From JBDTVS01 sp040007095 (GTDB lineage Bacteria > Acidobacteriota > Vicinamibacteria > Vicinamibacterales > CAVVIG01): 15,359 nt of DNA. Below are positions 1-5,729 of the stretch, one piece after another (position 1 is the stretch's first letter; each line of letters begins with the position of its first letter). The stretch is from positions 1-15,359 of the forward strand of contig JBDTVS010000094.1 in NCBI GenBank assembly GCA_040007095.1. The letters are read 5' to 3'. The notes below the pieces were generated by a model, which saw only the letters and a list, made by a program, of their open reading frames with translations, ran no database searches and had not been told where the DNA came from. The translations under genes were made by a program, and so were the position numbers.

Positions 1-118
1 CGCCCGGCTGGCAAGGCGTGACGACCGAGAATAGCGAGACTATTTGAGGGAGGAGCAACGCTGCCAGGCGGGATGCAGCGGCGGCCGAATGCAGCGGGAC
101 CTTCACCACGGGCTGCCT
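1..118 (+). repeat. Dispersed structured repeat, copy A (left end cut off)
   Basis: This is the right-hand part of a repeat family present four times in the window (A here, B 2372-2539, C 5530-5729, D 11447-11608). The core starts with CGCCCGG at base 1, so the left arm lies outside the window. A small hairpin at 30-44 (AATAG, loop CGAGA, CTATT) matches hairpins in the other copies with different paired bases. The blocks TATTTGAG, GCAACGC and GGCGGGATGC follow in the same order and spacing as in B-D. The end at about 93-116 resembles the right inverted repeat of copy C (shared ACCACGGGCTG), so A and C are the closest pair. No protein is proposed here. Confidence 0.8.
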
Positions 119-231
119 GAGTGAGCAACGTCTGCCGACGCGGAATGAATCGGCGCATGAGCGTCTCCATTCAGGTTCGAAACGAGGAGCCAGGGAACTG
201 ACGCGCATGCTAGTTGGGTTCAGAGTCGCTG

Positions 232-292
232 GTCAAGAAAACGTCAAGAGGCGGTCAAGAGACCGGAAAGGCAGGCATGGCCACGCTATAAT
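232..292 (+). promoter_or_regulatory. Candidate activator-dependent promoter: three 11-bp-spaced direct repeats and a TATAAT box
   Basis: The heptamer GTCAAGA occurs at 232-238, 243-249 and 254-260, an exact 11-bp period. A perfect TATAAT lies at 287-292, 32 bp upstream of the ATG at 324. No convincing -35 hexamer sits 16-18 bp upstream of TATAAT (CGGAAA at 264-269). Direct repeats on one helical face beside a poor -35 are typical of sites for OmpR/PhoB-type response regulators. That class assignment is inferred from layout, not from a matched consensus. A transcript starting near 299 would have a leader of about 25 nt. The stretch 119-231 shows nothing else that I recognise. Confidence 0.45.
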
Positions 293-323
293 CGTCGCCG
301 CTTCGGACCTGTCCAACAATCGC

Positions 324-749
324 ATGACTCGCGAGCACATTCACACGCTTTTCGATCAACGCCACGACGCTCTCCGGCGCCGGGATTCGACGGCGTTGGC
401 GGATCTGCATGCGCAGATGGGCGTCCTCGAGAGCCCGTCGGCAGGTGGGACAGTTACCGGCCGCGCGGCGATTGAACGCGTCTACCAGGCCTGGTTCACG
501 GCCTTTCCGGACCTTGACTTCGTCAGCGATGAACTGCTGGTCGACGGCGATCGCGTGGTTGAGGTGGGGACGATCAGCGGCACCGATACCGGCGGATTCA
601 TGGGACTGCCGCCAACCGACAAGCCGTTTCGCTTGCCGATGATCGTCCTGTTCACGGTGAAGGACGGACACATTCTTCACGAGCGCCGCGTCTACGACTT
701 CACGGGCCTGCTCGTCCAGATTGGTGTGCTCAAGGCAAAGCCCGCGTAA
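324..749 (+). CDS. SnoaL-like (ester cyclase-type) protein of the NTF2 fold
   Basis: The 141-residue product looks like a single-domain SnoaL-like protein of the NTF2 superfamily, cone-shaped alpha+beta barrels that act as small cyclases, isomerases or ligand-binding proteins. Supporting features are the N-terminal helix with RHDALRRRDSTALADLHA, the typical YQAWFTAFPDLDF segment, and the late strands carrying the phrases MIVLFTVKDGHILHERRVYDF and GLLVQIGVL. The exact substrate cannot be read from sequence. The frame stays open upstream to an ATG at 207, but a TATAAT at 287-292 lies inside that extension, so I prefer the ATG at 324. The ribosome binding site there is weak. The stop codon is followed immediately by the ATG of the phosphatase gene, so the two are probably co-transcribed and translationally coupled. 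No signal peptide is seen; the protein is likely cytoplasmic. Confidence 0.82.
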   Translation: MTREHIHTLFDQRHDALRRRDSTALADLHAQMGVLESPSAGGTVTGRAAIERVYQAWFTAFPDLDFVSDELLVDGDRVVEVGTISGTDTGGFMGLPPTDKPFRLPMIVLFTVKDGHILHERRVYDFTGLLVQIGVLKAKPA

Positions 750-2375
750 ATGAATTCCACCCTCATCGCACCGCGCCTGGTCGTCACCGATTCCCTCGGG
801 AGGCGGCTCATCCCGATCGACAAGCCCCTCCTCACACTCGGGCGCCGCAGCGAAGCCGACGTCCGCGTCTCGAGCGCCGGCGTCTCACGCAAGCACGCGG
901 AGATCGTCACCACGGACGGCGTCTGCCGGCTGCGCGACTGCGCGTCCAGCTTCGGAACCTTCGTCAACGGCGAACGAACGACCGATCGCGTGCTGGCGAG
1001 CGGCGACCGCATCACGCTCGGGCAGTCCAACGACACCGAAATCGTGTTTGCCGTCGGCGACGACGCGCCGTCACAAGAACGCAGTTCGGTCGCGGCGGTC
1101 AGCGAAATCCGCCACATGGCCGGGCTCCTCGAAGGACTGCGTGCACTCGGCGCGGGCCGGGTGCTCGACGACGTGCTGACGCTGGTGCTGGATGCGGCGA
1201 TCGACGTCGCCAGCGCAGAGCGCGGCTTCATCATGCTCGCCAACAGCGCCGGCCAGCTCGAATTCAAACTCGCCCGATCCCGCGGCCACCTGACGCTGTC
1301 GGGCAAGACCTTTGCGACCAGCCGGAAGATTCCCGAGTCCGTCTTCGCCACCGGACGGGAAGCGATCGTCGAAGACCTGCTCGACGGCGACCTCGCACAA
1401 CAGCACACCGGCACTGTCGCCATCGGCATTCGCTACGTGCTCTGTGCGCCGCTGCGACTGGTCCGCTACGTCGAGCGCGCCGAGGAGCGCACCGAAGACA
1501 AGGTGATCGGGGTGCTCTACCTCGACAGTCGGGAGCGTGGCACGCTGCGCTCGGCGCCGACCCGCTCGGCGTTGGAGACCCTGAGCACCGAGGCCGCGGT
1601 GGCCATCGAAAACGCCCGGCTCTATCGCGAAGCGCTCGAGCGCGCGAAATTGGACCAGGAGCTCAAGGTCGCGGCAGCCATCCAGCAGGCGCTTCTGCCC
1701 GCCGCCAGCCGCATTGGCGCGTTCTTCACGACCGCCGGCGCGTCGATTCCATGCCGATCCGTGGGCGGCGACTTCTTCGATTACGTCGACCTGCCGGTGG
1801 GCGGGTTCGGGTTCATTGTCGGGGACGTCGCCGGGAAAGGCTCGCCGGCCGCCCTGCTGTCGGCGGCGCTGGTCGGCATGTTCAGCGCCGAAGCCAACTA
1901 CCACAACAGCGCCGCTCGCGTCCTCCAGCAGCTCAATCGCGGCATGCTGCGCCGGGGCGTCGAAGCCCGTTTCGTGACGACGTTCTACGCGATGCTCGGC
2001 GCCGACGGCTCGCTGACCTATTCAAACGGCGGCCACAACGCACCCGTGCTCGTCACGGCCGCAGGCGTGCGCCGACTCGAAACCGGCGGGATGGTACTCG
2101 GACTGTTCGAGCACGCCACCTACGAGGAGGAGACGCTGCAACTGCAGCCCGGCGACGTGATCATCGCGTTCAGCGACGGCGTCAGCGAAGCACTCAACGA
2201 CGCCGGCGAGGAGTTCACCGACGAACGGCTGCTGGCGTCGGTCGACGCCCATCGTCATTCGTCGCCGCAGCAACTGCTCGATGGTCTGCTTGCCGACGTC
2301 CATGCCTTCTGCGGTACGGCGACCGCCAACGACGACGTCACGATCGTCGTCGTCCGCTACGACGGACCGCACTAA
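750..2375 (+). CDS. FHA-GAF-PP2C (SpoIIE/RsbU-type) serine/threonine phosphatase
   Basis: This 541-residue protein has three domains. Residues about 10-102 form an FHA phosphothreonine-binding domain, with GRRSEAD (31-37), SRKHA (46-50) and FVNGE (71-75). Residues about 135-290 form a GAF sensor domain, ending in the typical AAVAIENARLYREAL helix. Residues about 300-536 form a PP2C/SpoIIE phosphatase with metal-binding motifs GGDFFDY (339-345), GDVAGKGSPAALLSA (358-372), YSNGGHN (424-430), FSDGVSEA (474-481) and DDVTIVVV (528-535). Such proteins dephosphorylate anti-anti-sigma factors or other phosphoproteins. The FHA domain suggests docking to a protein phosphorylated by a Ser/Thr kinase, but no kinase, anti-sigma or STAS gene lies in the window. 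There is no signal peptide or membrane segment, so it is expected in the cytoplasm. The start is the ATG directly after the upstream TAA. Confidence 0.95.
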   Translation: MNSTLIAPRLVVTDSLGRRLIPIDKPLLTLGRRSEADVRVSSAGVSRKHAEIVTTDGVCRLRDCASSFGTFVNGERTTDRVLASGDRITLGQSNDTEIVFAVGDDAPSQERSSVAAVSEIRHMAGLLEGLRALGAGRVLDDVLTLVLDAAIDVASAERGFIMLANSAGQLEFKLARSRGHLTLSGKTFATSRKIPESVFATGREAIVEDLLDGDLAQQHTGTVAIGIRYVLCAPLRLVRYVERAEERTEDKVIGVLYLDSRERGTLRSAPTRSALETLSTEAAVAIENARLYREALERAKLDQELKVAAAIQQALLPAASRIGAFFTTAGASIPCRSVGGDFFDYVDLPVGGFGFIVGDVAGKGSPAALLSAALVGMFSAEANYHNSAARVLQQLNRGMLRRGVEARFVTTFYAMLGADGSLTYSNGGHNAPVLVTAAGVRRLETGGMVLGLFEHATYEEETLQLQPGDVIIAFSDGVSEALNDAGEEFTDERLLASVDAHRHSSPQQLLDGLLADVHAFCGTATANDDVTIVVVRYDGPH

Positions 2376-2539
2376 GTACTCAGTTTCGCAATTACGCTAA
2401 CGTATCGGGCGCCGATGCATCCCGCCTCGCGGCGTTGCTCGTCGGTCAAATGCTCCCGGCATTCTTCCTCCTCGCGCCTGGCGATCCGGGCGCCTCGACA
2501 CCCGAATACGTCACCGTAATTACGAAACGGAGTACTAAG
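2372..2539 (-). repeat. Dispersed structured repeat, copy B, with 34-bp imperfect terminal inverted repeats
   Basis: Read on the minus strand, the core runs CGCCCGGATCGCCAGGCG, then a hairpin AATGC/GCATT (2449-2463), then GCAACGCCGCGAGGCGGG, matching copies A, C and D. It is bounded by inverted repeats at 2372-2405 and 2506-2539, with 29 of 34 positions complementary by hand alignment. These arms do not resemble those of C or D. The left arm contains the TAA stop (2373-2375) of the phosphatase gene. Transcribed with that gene, the element would fold into a long stem directly after the coding region, so it may protect or end the transcript. Confidence 0.85.
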
Positions 2540-2569
2540 GTTTGCCGAAAAAGCCGGCAACCTGAACTG

Positions 2570-2654
2570 AAAAGTGAGAACTGAAAAGTCAGAAGTGCAG
2601 AATCACGGCAGATTTGTTCGAACTTCTTACTTCTCAGTTCTACGTTTTCACTTC
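2570..2654. terminator. Long imperfect inverted repeat between convergent genes
   Basis: The arms 2578-2596 and 2622-2640 pair at 17 of 19 positions, and more complementary GAAAAGTGA/TTTTCACTT sequence continues outward. The palindrome GTTCGAAC (2615-2622) lies by the loop. The segment is A/T and purine/pyrimidine biased, unlike the neighbouring genes. It sits between the 3' ends of the phosphatase gene (+) and purH (-), where a bidirectional terminator would be expected. There is no clean U-run, so this role is inferred from position and structure. With copy B it accounts for the whole gap 2376-2685. Confidence 0.5.
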
Positions 2655-2685
2655 CGGCAGCGTTTTTCAGGAGCCTGCCAGGTTA

Positions 2686-4290
2686 TCAGTGCCTGAAATG
2701 CCGTCGCCCGGTAAAGACCATGGCCAGGCCGTGCTCGTCGGCCGCCGCGATGACTTCTTCGTCTCGGAGCGAGCCTCCCGGGTGAATCACCGCGGTCGCG
2801 CCGGCAGCCGCGACGGCGTCGACGCCGTCGCGAAAGGGAAAGAACCCATCGGTCGCGGCGACGGAACCGACGAGACCGTGCGGCGCTCGCGTCGTCATCA
2901 CTGCGACGCGGACCGCGTCGACACGGCTCATCTGGCCTGCCCCGACGGCCAGCGTTTGCTCAGGGCCCGCGAACACCACGCTATTGGATTTGACATGCGC
3001 GCACACCTGCCAACTGAACCGCAGCGCCCCCCACTCGTCGGTCGTCGGCGGTCTCTGGCTGACGACTCGAAACCCTTCGGGTAGCGTACCAAGCGTCCAC
3101 ACAGTTCGCGCTTCGACGACGTCATCTCTCTCCTGGACCAGCAACGCGCCCAGAATCGACCGCAGCTCGAGCGCTCCCGAGGTCGCCGCGGTGAAGTCGG
3201 CGATCACGACTCGCATGTTCGACTTTCGTTTCAGGATCTCTCGCGCCTCGTCGGCCACCGCCGGCGCAATGACGCAATCGATCTTCGTCGACGTGATCGC
3301 CTGGGCGGTCGCAATGTCCAGGACACCATTCAGCGCGACAATCCCGCCGAACGAACTCAGGCGATCGGCCTCGCGCGCGCGGACGTACGCCTCGGCCATG
3401 GTGGAGCCGATTGCGACACCGCACGGGTTGGTGTGCTTGATCACGGCCGCCGCCGGCGCGTCGAACTCGCGCACGATTCGAGCCGCGGCGTCGAGATCGA
3501 GCAGATTCGTGAACGAGAGATCCTTGCCCTGAAGCAGGGTCGCGTGGCCAAATCCCCAATTCGGTGCCGCACCGGCGTCGAGGCCCGGCGCTCGGTACCA
3601 CGTCGCCCGCTGATGCGGGTTCTCGCCATATCGAAGCTGCTGGATTTTCTCGATCGAGAAGTCGTAGCTGTCGGGCTCGTGGTCCGCCGGTCGTCGCGTC
3701 AACTGGGTGTCGCCGGCGACGAATCGCCCGAGCGATCTCACCACCATGGCGTCGAAGGCCGCGGTGGCGGCAAACGCCTTCCTCGCCATCTCGAAGCGGA
3801 ATGCCAGCGTCGGCGTCTCGTCGAGGGCCGCCAACACGCGAGCATAATCGGCGGGGTCGACGACCACGAGCGTATGACGGAAGTTCTTTGCCGCGGCACG
3901 GACCAGCGACGGTCCACCGACGTCGATCTCCTCGACGAGCGCCTCGAAGGGCGTCTCGGCGTTCCCGGCCGCTTTCTCGAACGGATAGAGATTGACGACG
4001 ACGACGTCGATGAGGCCGATGCCCTGACTCTCGATCGCAGCGAGGTCGTCCGGGCGATCGCGTCGCGCCAGCACACCGGCATGAATCGCGGGGTGGAGCG
4101 TCTTCACGCGGCCGTCCAGCATCTCGGGGAAGCCGGTGACCTCCGCGACGCTCGTCACCTGCAGCCCGGCGGCCGACAGCACCTGCGCGGTGCCTCCGGT
4201 CGAGACGAGTGTGAAGCCGCGGGACGCGAGCCCGCGAGCCAACTCAACGATACCCTTTTTGTCGGAGACACTCAGTAAGGCGCTTGGCAT
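2686..4290 (-). CDS. purH: Bifunctional AICAR formyltransferase / IMP cyclohydrolase
   Basis: The 534-residue protein carries the last two steps of de novo purine synthesis: formylation of AICAR with 10-formyltetrahydrofolate, then ring closure to IMP. The N-terminal cyclohydrolase domain (about 1-195) shows LLSVSDKKGI, LVSTGGTA, RVKTLHPAIHAGVLARR, VVNLYPFEK and IDVGGPSLVRAAAKN. The C-terminal transformylase domain has LRYGENPHQ, GKDLSFTNLLDLDAA, the catalytic IKHTNPCG, SSFGGIVALN, and the terminal motif GLAMVFTGRRHFRH. Length and motif order match full-length PurH. The ATG at 4290 gives the usual short N-terminus. No purine neighbours lie nearby, so it looks like a stand-alone gene. A divergent promoter for the cold-shock gene overlaps its start codon. 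No clear promoter for purH itself was found. Confidence 0.98.
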   Translation of the reverse strand: MPSALLSVSDKKGIVELARGLASRGFTLVSTGGTAQVLSAAGLQVTSVAEVTGFPEMLDGRVKTLHPAIHAGVLARRDRPDDLAAIESQGIGLIDVVVVNLYPFEKAAGNAETPFEALVEEIDVGGPSLVRAAAKNFRHTLVVVDPADYARVLAALDETPTLAFRFEMARKAFAATAAFDAMVVRSLGRFVAGDTQLTRRPADHEPDSYDFSIEKIQQLRYGENPHQRATWYRAPGLDAGAAPNWGFGHATLLQGKDLSFTNLLDLDAAARIVREFDAPAAAVIKHTNPCGVAIGSTMAEAYVRAREADRLSSFGGIVALNGVLDIATAQAITSTKIDCVIAPAVADEAREILKRKSNMRVVIADFTAATSGALELRSILGALLVQERDDVVEARTVWTLGTLPEGFRVVSQRPPTTDEWGALRFSWQVCAHVKSNSVVFAGPEQTLAVGAGQMSRVDAVRVAVMTTRAPHGLVGSVAATDGFFPFRDGVDAVAAAGATAVIHPGGSLRDEEVIAAADEHGLAMVFTGRRHFRH

Positions 4291-4312
4291 ATTGAGAAAA
4301 GTCCAGTATCAT
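4284..4312 (+). promoter_or_regulatory. Sigma-70-like promoter for the cold-shock gene
   Basis: TTGGCA (4284-4289) and TATCAT (4307-4312) are separated by 17 bp; each differs from consensus by one base. The -35 hexamer overlaps the divergent purH start codon (4288-4290). Transcription would begin near 4319, leaving a leader of roughly 135 nt before the cold-shock ATG at 4456. Long leaders are usual for cold-shock mRNAs. Confidence 0.6.
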
Positions 4313-4351
4313 TCACGTCGACGCCGGACGGGCCTGGCGCCGAAAGGTCAA

Positions 4352-4378
4352 GGCCGCAGTAGTTTGCGGTCTTTTTTT
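4352..4378 (+). terminator. Intrinsic-terminator-like hairpin in the cold-shock leader (possible attenuator)
   Basis: A 7-bp stem (4352-4358 with 4365-4371, including one G-T pair) has a 6-nt loop and is followed by seven T residues (4372-4378). This is a textbook intrinsic terminator shape on the plus strand. No gene ends just upstream on that strand: it lies between the predicted promoter (4284-4312) and the cold-shock start codon (4456). It could therefore act as a leader attenuator that responds to temperature or RNA folding. The alternative is that the true promoter lies downstream and the hairpin only insulates. Confidence 0.6.
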
Positions 4379-4455
4379 GTGCCTACGGCCGAGGGGCTGT
4401 GGCAGATTTCGGGCGCGACGTGGTGTCGCGGCCCAGTAAGACAGGAAGAAGAACG

Positions 4456-4659
4456 ATGCGCATCACAGGCAAGGTCAAGTGGTTCAACAACGCCAAGGGT
4501 TATGGATTCATCGAGCGCGATGGAGGCAGTGACGTCTTCGTGCACTACTCGGCGATTCAGGGCGACGGTTTCCGCTCGCTCGAAGAAGGCCAGGCGGTCG
4601 AATTCGAGATCGTTGACGGTCCCAAAGGCCCGCAAGCCGGCAACGTCACCAAAATCTAA
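4456..4659 (+). CDS. Cold-shock domain protein (CspA family)
   Basis: This 67-residue single-domain OB-fold protein binds single-stranded RNA/DNA and melts RNA structure. The RNP1 motif KGYGFIER and RNP2 motif VFVHYSAI are intact, as is the opening GKVKWFNNAKGYGFI. It ends GPQAGNVTKI, the standard length for the family. The ATG at 4456 follows a purine-rich AGGAAGAAGAACG ribosome binding site; an in-frame upstream extension to 4399 has no family similarity and is rejected. It is a single gene, with a long leader carrying a terminator-like hairpin and a very stable 3' hairpin at 4670-4701. Which csp paralogue it is cannot be told from sequence. Confidence 0.96.
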   Translation: MRITGKVKWFNNAKGYGFIERDGGSDVFVHYSAIQGDGFRSLEEGQAVEFEIVDGPKGPQAGNVTKI

Positions 4660-4669
4660 CCCACCCCGC

Positions 4670-4701
4670 GAAGCCGGGCGCTCTTCGGAGTGCCCGGCTT
4701 C
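4670..4701 (+). terminator. Stable hairpin with a UUCG tetraloop after the cold-shock gene
   Basis: The arms GAAGCCGGGC (4670-4679) and GCCCGGCTTC (4692-4701) are perfectly complementary. The stem continues through one G-T pair and CTC/GAG to a TTCG loop, about 14 bp in all. It begins 11 bases after the stop codon. No T-run follows, so it may end transcription inefficiently or protect the mRNA 3' end. It also lies downstream of the convergent gene ending at 4749 and could serve both strands. Confidence 0.65.
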
Positions 4702-4748
4702 CCGCTTGCTCCACGTCACGCCGCTCACGCCAAACCGCGCCAACAACA

Positions 4749-5051
4749 TCACGTTTCTCCCCTGGTCGACAACGGCCTCGCCCGTCCTTCTTCCTTCTCC
4801 CGAATCGTGCGATCCCAGAGCCGCGTCAGTGCGGCGAAGCGCGCCTGCAGCGTCGAGAAACGAAAACGATCTCCGTAGTTCTGGATGTGCGCACGGTCGT
4901 ACTGTTTGACCAGCGCGACGACGCGAGCGCGGGTTTCCACCGGGGGCTTTGGCAGGCGACCCGCGAAGAACATCGTGTACTCCGCTTCGAGGCGCTTGAT
5001 CTCGGATTCGAGCTGAGTCAACTGCCGATCGAGCGGGGAACTGCGGTCCAC
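4749..5051 (-). CDS. Small coiled-coil protein of unknown function
   Basis: The 100-residue product begins with a charged heptad-like helix (about residues 4-27, including LDRQLTQLESEIKRLEAEY) predicted to be a coiled coil. An FFAGRLPKPP turn follows, then a second helical half with VVALVKQYDRAHIQNYGDRFRFSTLQARFAAL and LWDRTIREKEEGR. The layout reminds me of small uncharacterised proteins of Acidobacteriota, but I cannot name a family. There is no signal peptide. The GTG start at 5051 lies only 3 bases after the stop codon of the upstream gene on the same strand, which implies co-translation. I do not assign a function. Confidence 0.75.
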   Translation of the reverse strand: MDRSSPLDRQLTQLESEIKRLEAEYTMFFAGRLPKPPVETRARVVALVKQYDRAHIQNYGDRFRFSTLQARFAALTRLWDRTIREKEEGRARPLSTRGET

Positions 5052-5054
5052 GGC

Positions 5055-5462
5055 CTATCTGGGGATGAGGAACCACACCAGCGGCAGCCAGAGCTCGCGC
5101 GCGTAGGGTACGGGCCGGTCGTCGATCAGGACGTCGGTCGCGTCCGCGCCGCCGACGATCTCGAACAGATCGCGCAGTCGGATCGGATCGCTCGACCAGA
5201 ACCGCGCCCGGTAGCGAAGGGCCGGACCCGACCCGGTCTCACGATATTCGGCGGACGCGCGCGCTAGATCGAGGGCTTTCGCGAAGTCGGGCACGTCGAG
5301 CACCGGAAAGACCAACGTGATCGAAAACGGCCGCGACTGCGCGCCGAACAGCGCTTCGTGCAGATCGGGATCGAGCGAGGCCAACTCCTCGTCGGTCGGC
5401 TGCTCCGGCAGATCGGCGTACGGCCAGAAGCGCTCCAGCGGCCGATGTTTCGGCTGATCCAC
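5055..5462 (-). CDS. Hypothetical protein, unknown function
   Basis: The 135-residue product has protein-like composition: acidic-aromatic N-terminal half (PLERFWPYADLPEQPTDEEL, DPDLHEALFG), then VLDVPDFAKALDLARAS and RYRARFWSSDPIRLRDLFEIVG, and a C-terminus reading DVLIDDRPVPYARELWLPLVWFLIPR. I recognise no catalytic motif. The GTG at 5462 is my choice because the open frame upstream runs into repeat copy C (5530-5729), where translation shows only repeat-derived sequence. The ribosome binding site is poor. A TACTAT hexamer six bases upstream of the GTG would allow a leaderless transcript, but this is speculative. Some residues before the GTG (ILQYYDI) look protein-like, so the true start may be slightly upstream. 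The next gene starts 3 bases after the stop. Confidence 0.7.
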   Translation of the reverse strand: MDQPKHRPLERFWPYADLPEQPTDEELASLDPDLHEALFGAQSRPFSITLVFPVLDVPDFAKALDLARASAEYRETGSGPALRYRARFWSSDPIRLRDLFEIVGGADATDVLIDDRPVPYARELWLPLVWFLIPR

Positions 5463-5529
5463 GATGTCATAGTATTGCAGGATCGGCGGACTGGAAGGAA
5501 GGCAGCGGGCTGCCGCAACGGCGACGTTA

Positions 5530-5729
5530 ACAGCCCGTGGTAAAAGTCCGTCGTCGCACCGAGGCGGGCGATGCGCCCGGATCGCCAGGCGCGAAACGCG
5601 AGAATACCGGGAGTATTTGAGCGTTGAGCAACGCCGCGAGGCCCGGGGTCCCCAACGCGGCAGCCGCGTTGGGGTGGGAAGCGGGATGCAGCGCTCGCCG
5701 AATGCAGACGGACTTTTACCACGGGCTGT
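5530..5729 (+). repeat. Dispersed structured repeat, copy C, complete, with perfect 23-bp terminal inverted repeats
   Basis: The arms 5530-5552 and 5707-5729 are perfectly complementary over 23 bp. The core has the same order as the other copies: CGCCCGGATCGCCAGGCG, an AATAC/GTATT hairpin (5603-5617), GCAACGCCGCGAGG, then CGGGATGC. About 39 extra bases (roughly 5643-5681) interrupt the core and contain a perfect 11-bp hairpin with a CAG loop (5650-5660 with 5664-5674). The right arm ends within the first base of the stop codon (complement TCA, 5729-5731) of the VWA gene, so the element is the immediate 3' flank of that gene. Together with 5463-5529 it fills the gap to the next gene. Confidence 0.88.

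Noticed and set aside
1071..1904. Minus-strand open frame opposite the phosphatase gene
   Set aside because: Composition of a shadow frame; all phosphatase motifs are on the plus strand.
3433..4278. Plus-strand open frame opposite purH
   Set aside because: purH is unmistakable on the minus strand; this frame has no motif.
5530..5729. Hammerhead or other known self-cleaving ribozyme in the repeat core
   Set aside because: A CGAAAC occurs in copy C only, and the CUGANGA core needed for a hammerhead is missing in all copies; I saw no match to another ribozyme core.
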